Below, piece after piece: positions 17,714 through 26,100 of a DNA stretch of 64,000 nucleotides. The translations under genes and the position numbers were made by a program. Source of the stretch: a bacterium (GTDB lineage: Bacteria > Bacillota > Clostridia > Oscillospirales > Acutalibacteraceae). Below the pieces are notes generated by a model. It did not search any database and was not told the DNA's origin. It saw only the letters and a list, made by a program, of their open reading frames with translations. Every line of letters starts with the position of its first letter. Position 1 is the first letter of the stretch. The stretch is taken from NCBI GenBank assembly GCA_020625875.1, contig JAHLAX010000070.1, positions 89,221-153,220 of the forward strand, given 5' to 3'.

Positions 17714-18904
17714 CTATTTCAATATAAATACTCGCTTGCCCGTCATCAAATCACGCCATACGGGCGAAAAGCTCCTGAGATACTCAACTACCTCTTTTAC
17801 GGATTCGATTATATAATCAGCCTGCTCGATTGTCGTGTTTTCTTCAAGGCTCAGTCTGAGCGAGCCGTGAGCCACATCGTGGATTCTGCCGATGGACAAC
17901 AGCACGTGGCTTGGGTCGAGTGCTCCCGAGGTACAGGCGCTGCCCGATGAGGCGGATATACCTTTTCGGTCGAGCAGAATGAGCAGTGACTCGCCCTCGA
18001 TTCCCTCAAAGCTGAAATTGACGTTGCTGTATATCCTGCGCTCTGATTCGCCGTTTAGGGCGCTGTGCGGAATCTCGGAAAGCCCGTTTATCAGGTAATC
18101 CCTGATTTTTGTGAGATGAGCCTTATCCCTGTCCATATTAGCGACAGATTCCTTAAGCGCCGCCGCCATAGCCGCTATGCCAGCGACATTCTCTGTACCC
18201 GCGCGCTTGCCTCTCTCCTGAGCGCCACCCTCAATCAGATTGCTGAGTATTATGCCCTTGCGCACATATAAGAATCCGACGCCCTTGGGACCGTGGAACT
18301 TATGCGCGGACGCGGAGAGCATATCAATATTCATAGCTTTGACGTCAATCGGAAGATGTCCTACAGCCTGGACCGCGTCAGTGTGGAACAGCACGCCGCG
18401 CTGTTTGCATACAGCGCCTATCTCAGCTATGGGCTGGATTGTTCCGATTTCGTTATTAACCGTCATAACCGTGACCAGACAGGTGTCGTCCCGGATAGCG
18501 TCCTCTAGCTCCTTTACATCGACAACGCCGTTTGAGTGAACGGGTAACAGGGTAATCTCGAAGCCAAGTTTTTCAAGCTTTTTGAGCGTATGAAGCACAG
18601 CGTGGTGTTCAAAAGCTGTGGATATAATATGGGTTTTACCTTTCTTTTTACCGTTATTAGCGGCTGAAAGAATAGCCTGATTATCAGCCTCGCTCCCGCC
18701 TGAGGTGAAAATAATCTCACGCGGCTCGGCGTTAATAATTTTCGCTATTTCTTCTCTCGCGTATTCAAGGCGGGTTTTCGCGTCTTGTCCTATTGTATAG
18801 AGGCTCGACGGATTACCGTAAAGGTTTTTCATACAGTCGAGCATTGTGTTTATCGCCGTCTCACTCATTCTGGTTGTAGCGGCGTTGTCCGCGTAGATTT
18901 TCAT
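17714..18904 (-). CDS. nifS: Cysteine desulfurase, NifS/IscS type
   Basis: PLP enzyme that converts cysteine to alanine and delivers persulfide sulfur to NifU. The N terminus MKIYADNAATTR, the PLP-lysine region SASAHKFHGPKGVGF and the persulfide-carrying Cys in SSGSACTSGA are all present. I chose ATG 18904 because AAGGAGC lies 7 nt upstream. The gene is first in a two-gene operon. Its promoter overlaps an inverted repeat that also occurs at the thiol operon near 51.6 kb, suggesting shared control by an Rrf2-type (IscR/CymR-like) repressor. No Rrf2 gene is in the window. Confidence 0.95.
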   Translation of the reverse strand: MKIYADNAATTRMSETAINTMLDCMKNLYGNPSSLYTIGQDAKTRLEYAREEIAKIINAEPREIIFTSGGSEADNQAILSAANNGKKKGKTHIISTAFEHHAVLHTLKKLEKLGFEITLLPVHSNGVVDVKELEDAIRDDTCLVTVMTVNNEIGTIQPIAEIGAVCKQRGVLFHTDAVQAVGHLPIDVKAMNIDMLSASAHKFHGPKGVGFLYVRKGIILSNLIEGGAQERGKRAGTENVAGIAAMAAALKESVANMDRDKAHLTKIRDYLINGLSEIPHSALNGESERRIYSNVNFSFEGIEGESLLILLDRKGISASSGSACTSGALDPSHVLLSIGRIHDVAHGSLRLSLEENTTIEQADYIIESVKEVVEYLRSFSPVWRDLMTGKRVFILK

Positions 18905-18947
18905 AGTTCTGCTCCTTATTTTCATTTGATATGAAAGTACAACAAAG

Positions 18948-18982
18948 AGTATACACCTATTAACCTACTATGTCAATAGGTT
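18948..18982 (-). promoter_or_regulatory. nifS promoter with inverted-repeat operator AACCTA-N9-TAGGTT
   Basis: On the minus strand the -35 TTGACA (18971-18976) and -10 TATACT (18948-18953) are 17 nt apart. The inverted repeat AACCTA (18962-18967) / TAGGTT (18977-18982) contains the -35 box. The same two 6-mers with the same 9-nt spacing occur at 51609-51629. An Rrf2-family regulator is inferred from the site layout and the Fe-S/thiol gene content. Confidence 0.7.
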
Positions 18983-19120
18983 TTATAAGCGAGCGATAAA
19001 TTACTTTTATTTATGTTTAAAATTTATTTAAAAGCTGTTGAAGATTTTTATTTTACGTGATATACTGAAAACGAAGCTAAAGCGTGCTTTCGATAAATTT
19101 CAAAAGAAGAGGTGTAAAGA

Positions 19121-19813
19121 ATGATTGGTATAATCTGTGCGTTAAAAATTGAGGTTAACGGGCTCAAGGAACTTATGGATTCCCCCGAAGTTACAAAAAA
19201 AGCAGGGCTGGAGTTCACAAGCGGAAAGATTTTTGACAAGGATGTTGTAGTGCTTGAATGCGGAGTAGGCAAGGTCAACGCGGCTGTAGGCACTCAGATT
19301 ATGATAGATTTGTTCAAGCCCGACGTTATAATCAACTCGGGTATCGCTGGCAGTCTTACAAAAAATCTTACAATCGGCGATATTGTTGTTTCAACAGACT
19401 GCGTAGAGCACGACATCAATTGCACCGCTCTAAAAGAACCGAGAGGTCAGATTACATTCCCCGACGAAAAACGAATTGAAATCCCCGCGGACAAGGAAGT
19501 TTGTGAAAAGCTCGCCAAATGCTGTGAGAATCTCGGCGCTCACGTAGTGAAAGGTCGTATCGCTACAGGCGATATGTTCATTGTTTACCGAGGCGAGCGT
19601 GAGACTATCGCTTATAACTTCAAAGCCGTATGCTGCGAGATGGAAGGCGGCGCGGTAGGTCACGTATGTTATATGAACAATGTGCCGTTCGGAATTCTCC
19701 ACTCCATAAGCGACGACCTTAAATACAATAAGGTTGAAAATTACGAAGAATTCAAGCAGCTCGCCGCTGACAGAGCTATCAAAGCAATCAAAAAATTCAT
19801 CCAGATGGATTGA
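19121..19813 (+). CDS. mtnN: 5'-methylthioadenosine/S-adenosylhomocysteine nucleosidase
   Basis: Cleaves adenine from methylthioadenosine and S-adenosylhomocysteine, recycling methylation by-products and feeding LuxS. Family motifs are present: the start MIGIICALKIEV, the ribose/base-binding CCEMEGGAVGHVCY and the catalytic Asp in SISDDLKYN. Length (230 aa) is normal. AAGAGGTG lies upstream. It is monocistronic with a strong terminator. The next enzyme of the pathway, luxS, is 18 kb away on the other strand. Confidence 0.94.
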   Translation: MIGIICALKIEVNGLKELMDSPEVTKKAGLEFTSGKIFDKDVVVLECGVGKVNAAVGTQIMIDLFKPDVIINSGIAGSLTKNLTIGDIVVSTDCVEHDINCTALKEPRGQITFPDEKRIEIPADKEVCEKLAKCCENLGAHVVKGRIATGDMFIVYRGERETIAYNFKAVCCEMEGGAVGHVCYMNNVPFGILHSISDDLKYNKVENYEEFKQLAADRAIKAIKKFIQMD

Positions 19814-19827
19814 TAATCATAAAATTT

Positions 19828-19858
19828 CCCCTCGCGTTTGATTCGCGAGGGGTATTTT
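19828..19858. terminator. Bidirectional terminator between mtnN and the pilus operon
   Basis: A perfect 9-bp stem CCCCTCGCG/CGCGAGGGG with a 7-nt loop is followed by TATTTTTA. It is shared by two converging transcripts. Confidence 0.85.
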
Positions 19859-19867
19859 TATGCTCGT

Positions 19868-20659
19868 TTATCTTTCACATATAACAACATATCTGTCAAA
19901 CCCGCCCTTGTCGTTCTTTATACAGGTGAGCAGGTTGAGTTGCTGCTGTTCGTCATCACCTAAGGCAAGACTTGAAAACTCGTTAGGCTTGATGACAGTA
20001 GTATCGACTACTTTGTATTTCAATTTGTTCCAATAGGTGGTAACCGCGACCTCATCGCCCTTTTTCAGAGAGCGGATATTGTCGAAGAATATTCTGCCGA
20101 TATAGCCAGTATGCCCCGCTATGGACGCGTTGGTGCCGCTGCCGCCGATTGGCAGAGAAGTGCCGTACATATGCGCCGCTCCCCAGCTCATCTTCTGGTC
20201 GGATGAGCCGAGATACACGGGCAGGTCAAGCCCGATACTCGGCGCTGACAGGTAGCAGTAAACACCGTTATAAATCCCGTATTTTGTAAGGTCAAGCGCG
20301 GGCTTCTCGTAGCCTATCATAGCCTTGGTGCCCTGAGTTTTCCATAGCCTTTTGTTGTAGCTTTCGCTGTCTTTCTTAAGCCGTTTGATGTCTTTTTTGA
20401 ACACAACGGAAGAACTGTCATCAACGGTATAGTCACCGCTTTTTATATATGGTTCGAGCTCTTTTGCCGAAGTTATTTTCTTGCCTTTTATGACAACGCT
20501 TTGCTTTGTTTTGCTTTTGGTTTCGTCGAATTGCGCTACCGCCTTTTCGGCATTAATTTTGCCGATTTGGTTTGAAATCGGAGCGAACAGCAAAAATCCT
20601 ACTCCCACAATAAAGAGAACTGCGGCTACGACAGTCAGGATTTTAAGCTTTTTGTTCAT
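19868..20659 (-). CDS. Second sortase of the pilus locus
   Basis: Membrane-anchored transpeptidase (signal-anchor at residues ~6-28). The catalytic His lies in IAGHTGY, the Cys in LLTCIKN and the Arg in DRYVVICER. The C-terminal membrane segment typical of class C pilin polymerases is absent. The active-site sequence also differs from the neighbour (TCIKN against TCTPYSVN), so it may anchor the finished pilus or load another subunit. It overlaps the upstream sortase gene by 17 nt and is last in the operon. Confidence 0.87.
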   Translation of the reverse strand: MNKKLKILTVVAAVLFIVGVGFLLFAPISNQIGKINAEKAVAQFDETKSKTKQSVVIKGKKITSAKELEPYIKSGDYTVDDSSSVVFKKDIKRLKKDSESYNKRLWKTQGTKAMIGYEKPALDLTKYGIYNGVYCYLSAPSIGLDLPVYLGSSDQKMSWGAAHMYGTSLPIGGSGTNASIAGHTGYIGRIFFDNIRSLKKGDEVAVTTYWNKLKYKVVDTTVIKPNEFSSLALGDDEQQQLNLLTCIKNDKGGFDRYVVICER

Positions 20660-21548
20660 TTTTTACTCGTCTTCCCTTTCGCTTGGTTTTTGCAATTAAT
20701 ACAACAATCAAAACCACAAAGCCGACAAACACGGCAATCCCCGCGCCGAGCACAGCGTAAGGTATCTTGTAGCCGAAGAAAAACAGCCCGTCATCGCCGA
20801 CGCTGACAGTGGTATAGTTCGGCTCCTCAGACTTGCTGTAGGGCACTCGGGTTCCTCTGACAAGCAGGCGGTGAGTGTTGACGGAATACGGAGTACAGGT
20901 GAGCAGAGTACAATAGTCCTTGCCCTTGAAAATCCGCAGGTCAGCGACCTGTTCGGGGAGAACAACCTTGATTTGGTCGACCTTGTATTTCAATGTTCGG
21001 TTAAGAACTTTTATATAGAATTCGTCGCCTTTTTTTATATCGGTAAGATAGTCAAAAAAGGTCTCGCCAGGGTAAGCTGAGTGCGCTGAGATAACGCTGT
21101 GGGTGTTTTTTCCGCCAATCGGGAACGAAGAATTCCTGAGGTGCCCCGCGCCTTTCGCGAGAACTTTTTTGCTTGTGCCGTGATAAATCGGAAGATTTAC
21201 GGCGATTTTGGGTATTTTTATATAACCGATTGTTCCGCTGCCGTCTACGTTGAGAATATTCTTATACTTATCATTCAGTTTTGTGTATTCTTTTATTTCA
21301 AAAGGGTCTGTTATGAGCGCGCTGTCATAAATCACGTTCTCGTACAGCCCGCGGTTATAGGCCTCAGCCTGATGAAACAGCTTTTTTATCTGAGCTGTAT
21401 CTTTTTGTTCGGTTTTTTGGATATATGTACCCTCGTCGCCGAGTGCCGCCATATTATTGATTACGGAGCTCACAAGCGGATAACAGAGTACGCCCACGCC
21501 GATTAAGAATATCAGAATAACAGCAATTATAGGCAAATACTTTTTCAT
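20643..21548 (-). CDS. srtC: Class C sortase (pilin polymerase)
   Basis: This enzyme joins pilin subunits through isopeptide bonds. It has an N-terminal signal-anchor, the catalytic His in VISAHSAYPGETFF, and Cys in LLTCTPYSVNTHRLLVRGTR, the signature of class C. A C-terminal membrane helix (YAVLGAGIAVFVGFVVLIVV) ends in a basic tail, also class C. ATG 21548 follows AAAGGA; the longer frame upstream lacks a ribosome site. It is third in the pilus operon, just after the backbone pilin and a hairpin. Confidence 0.92.
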   Translation of the reverse strand: MKKYLPIIAVILIFLIGVGVLCYPLVSSVINNMAALGDEGTYIQKTEQKDTAQIKKLFHQAEAYNRGLYENVIYDSALITDPFEIKEYTKLNDKYKNILNVDGSGTIGYIKIPKIAVNLPIYHGTSKKVLAKGAGHLRNSSFPIGGKNTHSVISAHSAYPGETFFDYLTDIKKGDEFYIKVLNRTLKYKVDQIKVVLPEQVADLRIFKGKDYCTLLTCTPYSVNTHRLLVRGTRVPYSKSEEPNYTTVSVGDDGLFFFGYKIPYAVLGAGIAVFVGFVVLIVVLIAKTKRKGRRVKNEQKA

Positions 21549-21614
21549 ACAGCCAGTCCTTTTACAGAATATACTGTAATTATAATACAGCAACAGAGTT
21601 TTTTCAAGAAGAAA

Positions 21615-21636
21615 GCGGCTCGATTTCTCGAGCCGC
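21615..21636 (-). terminator. Hairpin between backbone pilin and sortase genes
   Basis: A perfect 8-bp stem (GCGGCTCG/CGAGCCGC) is followed on the minus strand by TTTCTTCTTG. The weak U-run suggests partial termination, giving much pilin and little sortase. Confidence 0.6.
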
Positions 21637-21656
21637 CATTATTTTGATGTTACTGA

Positions 21657-23123
21657 TTACTGTTCAGTTTTTTTAGATCTCTTTTTGAGAACTATAACAG
21701 CGAGGATACCCGCGATAAGTACGAGAGAAGCGCCCACAATTGTGAAAATCATTGTGCCTTCGCCGCCTGTCTTGGGAGCGACTGTTGTGTAGTTCTTAAA
21801 GTCTGTCGCAACATTGAACACACCGTCAGCTGTAATATCGCTGTCGTTAATTGTAAAGCTTACTGTGTCCTTGCTGAGCACATAGCCCGAGGGAGCGGCT
21901 GTCTCCTTGATTTTGTAGGAACCGGGAGCGAGAACAAACTCGTCGGTTGTGCTGCCGTTAACCATAAACTTAACAAGACCGTTGTTATCAGATGTGCCGC
22001 TTGCGAGCTTTGTATCGCCGCTGTAGATAGCGAGTGTAGCTCCCTTGAGAGCCGCGTTTGTCTTGTTGCCGTTAACCTTCTTGATTCTGGCTACACATGT
22101 ATAAACCTTAACCTCTTCGCCTAAGAGAGAGCCGTTTGTGTTGTAGAGAAGACCGTCCTTGTTGGGGTTGCCCTTGGCTGTGCCGATTCTGGCGTCCTTA
22201 TTGAGGTCAGCCTTGTAAACAACGATAACCTTGTTGTGGTTATAGAACGCGTCGGAAGCGAGAAGGTCATCGGTAGCTGTTACGGTGATGTATGTACCGC
22301 CGATATAATCAGCATCGCTGTTTGCGTCGTAAGTAGCGGGCTCTGTGTTGGCGTTGAATGTTGTGGAAGCAACTGTGAAGGCGCCGTTGGCAGCCTTGTT
22401 GTTATCGCTTACGGAATCATAATAAATCTCTACGGAATTCTTGTCGAAGGTAAGACCTTTGAACATTTTATCCCAGATTACGTATCTTGAAGCTTTCTTT
22501 GTAGCTGAGCCGACTGTGCTTGCTGTGAGTGTGAAGCTTACGCCGTCAGCGTCATTCATACCGGAATAATCGGAAGTAACTGTAGCGGCTTTGTCTGTGA
22601 ACTGCTTGTGAACTTCGGGATTGCCTGCGTCAACCTTTTCGCCGAGGTCAACCGTGAGCTTGCCGTTTGTGCCGTAATCCCAAGCGTTGTTCTTATACTC
22701 GGGCCATACGATTACAGAGTTGCTGGCTGCGGTAGCGTTGGGATCTTCCTTGGAAACGCGAGCGTAGTAGATACCAGGTTCTGTAACAGTTTTAGTGCTG
22801 TTTTTCTTAACAACGCCGTCGAGCTTCGCGCCGACTGATGAAGCGTCAGTGATATATGCCGCGTCGAGAGCAGCGAGAAGATTGGCGCCCGATGAGTTGG
22901 CTGTGTTGATTTCTGTCTTTACAACTTCAGCAAGACCCTGCTCAAAAGTGTAAGCGCCTGTGTCTGTGCTCGCGAGTGACGCTACTTTATAAATTGTGTA
23001 TTCAAATGTACCTTTTTCACACTGGAAAGTGAGCTCCTCGCCCTGAGCGAAAGCTGTCGGAACAACTGCGATAAGCAGGATTGCCGCGAGAATTATTGCC
23101 GCGATTCTTTTAGTAAATTTCAT
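21657..23123 (-). CDS. Major (backbone) pilin, SpaA type, with APKTG sorting signal
   Basis: A secreted pilus shaft subunit. A signal peptide (MKFTKRIAAIILAAILLIA) is followed by Ig-like domains. A candidate pilin-motif lysine lies in NPEVHKQFTDK. The E-box of SpaA-type domains is YKIKETAAPSGY near the C terminus, and the sorting signal is APKTGG, a hydrophobic helix and a basic tail. Length (488 aa) fits backbone pilins. It lies 25 nt downstream of the tip adhesin gene and upstream of two sortases, which is a standard class C pilus operon. Confidence 0.93.
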   Translation of the reverse strand: MKFTKRIAAIILAAILLIAVVPTAFAQGEELTFQCEKGTFEYTIYKVASLASTDTGAYTFEQGLAEVVKTEINTANSSGANLLAALDAAYITDASSVGAKLDGVVKKNSTKTVTEPGIYYARVSKEDPNATAASNSVIVWPEYKNNAWDYGTNGKLTVDLGEKVDAGNPEVHKQFTDKAATVTSDYSGMNDADGVSFTLTASTVGSATKKASRYVIWDKMFKGLTFDKNSVEIYYDSVSDNNKAANGAFTVASTTFNANTEPATYDANSDADYIGGTYITVTATDDLLASDAFYNHNKVIVVYKADLNKDARIGTAKGNPNKDGLLYNTNGSLLGEEVKVYTCVARIKKVNGNKTNAALKGATLAIYSGDTKLASGTSDNNGLVKFMVNGSTTDEFVLAPGSYKIKETAAPSGYVLSKDTVSFTINDSDITADGVFNVATDFKNYTTVAPKTGGEGTMIFTIVGASLVLIAGILAVIVLKKRSKKTEQ

Positions 23124-23148
23124 TATTCTAATCTCCTAACTATACATA

Positions 23149-26100
23149 TTAATATCTCTTACAAGCGTGCTTTAACGGTTTTCTGTTCGCGTACATCATA
23201 TACGCGCCCACACTTAACATTGAGAGAATTACGAGCGCGATTCCTATCGGAATAGCAAATGAGCCGAACGAACCGCTGCTGGGCGATTTGAGAGCTCCGT
23301 TTACATATGTAAACTCTATTTCGTACTTAACATCGTTGCCGTCAAGTATCGGGAGCTTGAAGTAGCGGATTGTGGGTTCTCTGAAGTAGCCGTCCTTGGC
23401 TGTGGTCTCCTTAACCGCGTACCACTGATAGTCCATAAGTCCAAAATACTTGCCGTTTGTTTTTTCGTAGATGTCGAGATCGCTAAATACTACCTTACCG
23501 TTTTGGGTAATCGCTGTACCAGCTACCTCGGTATTGGCGGTAATCTCTTCATTTTCGGCGCCTACCTTATAAACAGTGAACTCAACGCCGTCCAGTGTGT
23601 TCATGGAATCCTCTTTGTTGATAGTAAGTTTTCCCTTTTTCTGAATCGGGTTTTCAAACTCAATCTCAGTTACCTTGTTCGCCGCCGTGAAGGTATCGGG
23701 TGTCGGATCTGTACCGTCCCACTTGTAGTATTCTATATCGCCGTCATTAACAACAAGCTCTCTGTTGTTTAAGCTTACCGTAACCTTAGCGATATACTTC
23801 TGTGTATCTACGCCGATGTCGTCTTTGTATGTTGTAAGATTAGCCTGTGAAGACTTATCGTTGTCAACAACAATTCCGTTCTCAACAATTGAATAGAGAT
23901 ATACGCCTTCCTGAGTAAAGTGCAGGAATTTATCTGTACCGCCCTTATTGTTGAATATAATCTCGCCGTCATTGTTAACGGGCTGGATTGTCTTTTCTGT
24001 GTTGGACACATCGATACTCTTTTGTGTCGAGCCGTTTTCGTACTCAAACTCACCGAGGCCATGAGCCGTAAAGCTGAACAGCTCGTTTTGAGTGTTTAAG
24101 CCGCCTGTGGTGTAAAGAGTTCTGTTCTGTCCGTCTGTGATGTATTTTTTAGCCTTGAGTGTTGTGGAAATCGGCTTTTCACGGTTTGTGAACGCAACCG
24201 TGCTGTCGTGGTCGGAGATTGAGCCCGTCATAAGACCGTCGAACGCGTCGTCCGAGCCGCCGTCAACTTTTACTCTCAGCGGAGCGTAACCAGGGGTCGC
24301 GACCTCCTCAATCTGATAGCCAGCGCCTTTGGGAAGCCCCTCGATTGTAACTGTGTCCTTAGCCGAGAACCTGAACTCGCCCGTGTTGGCGTCAGTCTGG
24401 AGAACCGTTGTGTCGCCGCCCGAAGCTACCGTATATTTAAGCGGATAAGCCTTGTAGGTTCCGTTGCCGTCAACGTCAATCTTGACGCGGAACTTGAATT
24501 CCTTGTCGGTGTCGATGTCGGTTGTGTCGTCCTCGCTCCTTACTTTTTTGGAGAGCGTGAGCGACTGAACGTCGGGTGTGTTTACTATATTAGCCTGAAG
24601 CTTGGCGTTATTGGTAGCGAGCGTCGAATCCTTAAGCGTGAACGGATCTGTTGTCTTACCGTCTTTGTAGGCGGTTGTAGCGCTGTTCGGAGCAACTATT
24701 GTACCTTTGGCGTTATCGACGACCTGCCATTTGGTGCTGTACTCAACGCCTGACTGGCGATTCTTCTCTGTAACGGTTATTTTGTTGCCTGTTGTGTACT
24801 GGTTATAGAAGTCAGCTACATCGCTGTCAGAGAGCTCATATACGCCTGTTGTTCCGTCAACGGTTCTTGTGTTTGCCTCGTTGTTGAGAGTGTAACGGGC
24901 TGTTGTGTTGAGCGCGCCTTCCTCGCTGTTGGTGAATTCAAACTTCTGATCTTTAAGCGCGTCCTCGAGACCGTGGTTAACATCAGTTGTATCAACAGTC
25001 TTTTTAACCTTGAGGTCGTTCTGAGCGGGAGTCATCGTGAACTTCATCATCGCGTTACTCTCGATCATACCGCGCTCCATATAGAATACTGTGAGGTGAT
25101 ATGTCTTGGTCGGGTCGAGCTGAGCGTAGGTTGTGTCACGCTTCTGCTCAAAGCCGAAGTTTGTCACCTTCTCATCGCTGTACTCGTAGAGCTCATTGGC
25201 GGCAGCCTGCTCGATTTTGTTGATGTTGTCTGTGCCTGTGACCTTGCCCCAGTGGTTAGCGATGGTATCCTTACCCGCGCCCGAACCGTTGCCGTTGTCG
25301 TCGGTGAATGTATCGCCGACCTTACCCTGGGCTACGTTTGTCCAGTCGCTCTGATTCTTGTTAAGGGTAAACATCGTCTTGGAGTCGAAGCGGTCTGTGC
25401 CGCCTTCCGCCTGCTGGTTGGCTTTGATATAGTAAAGACCTGTGTTGTTGTCCTTAGTAGCCTTGAACCACTTGCCGTCGTCGCCTTTGTTCCAAGCCCA
25501 GGCGTAAACGCTGCCCCAGTTGCTCTTGTCTCTGATATAGATTCTGTCTCTGCTGTAATTAGGGCTGTCCTTGAGGCTTACTACCTTCTTGGCGGTAGCC
25601 TTCATAGTGTTGAAGTTGATTTCGCCCTCAGCCTTTTTATGGTTGCCGCCGAGGTCGAGCGCGAGACGGGAGTTTGTGAGCTTGCCGTCGTCGCCGTACT
25701 CGGAGATATATACCCAGAGGTCGTCGTCGCCCGAATACTCGAACTTAACGTCGTTGTGGTTGGCGAGCTTGCCGCCCTCGGGAACACGGAAGTCCATATT
25801 AATCTTGATACCGAAGCCGTAGTCGAGGTTGTCGTTGCCGCCGCGGTTGTCTTTGGTCTTTGCCGTGTTGTTGAAGGGGAAGATACCCTTTGTGGCGGGA
25901 GTGTTGCCCATAAAGTTGCGCAGACCGTCGTCCACGCCGTAGTCCATGCCTCTGCCGTAGCCTACCGACTTGGGCTCATAGCCGTTCCAGTTGAAGAACA
26001 CGTTGTCGGTGGCGTTCTGTGAGTCGAATGTATATGTTGTTACGCCGCCCTCTGTCTTTTTATAGAAGGGGAAGGATGAGCGGATTGTTTTGCCTATAGG

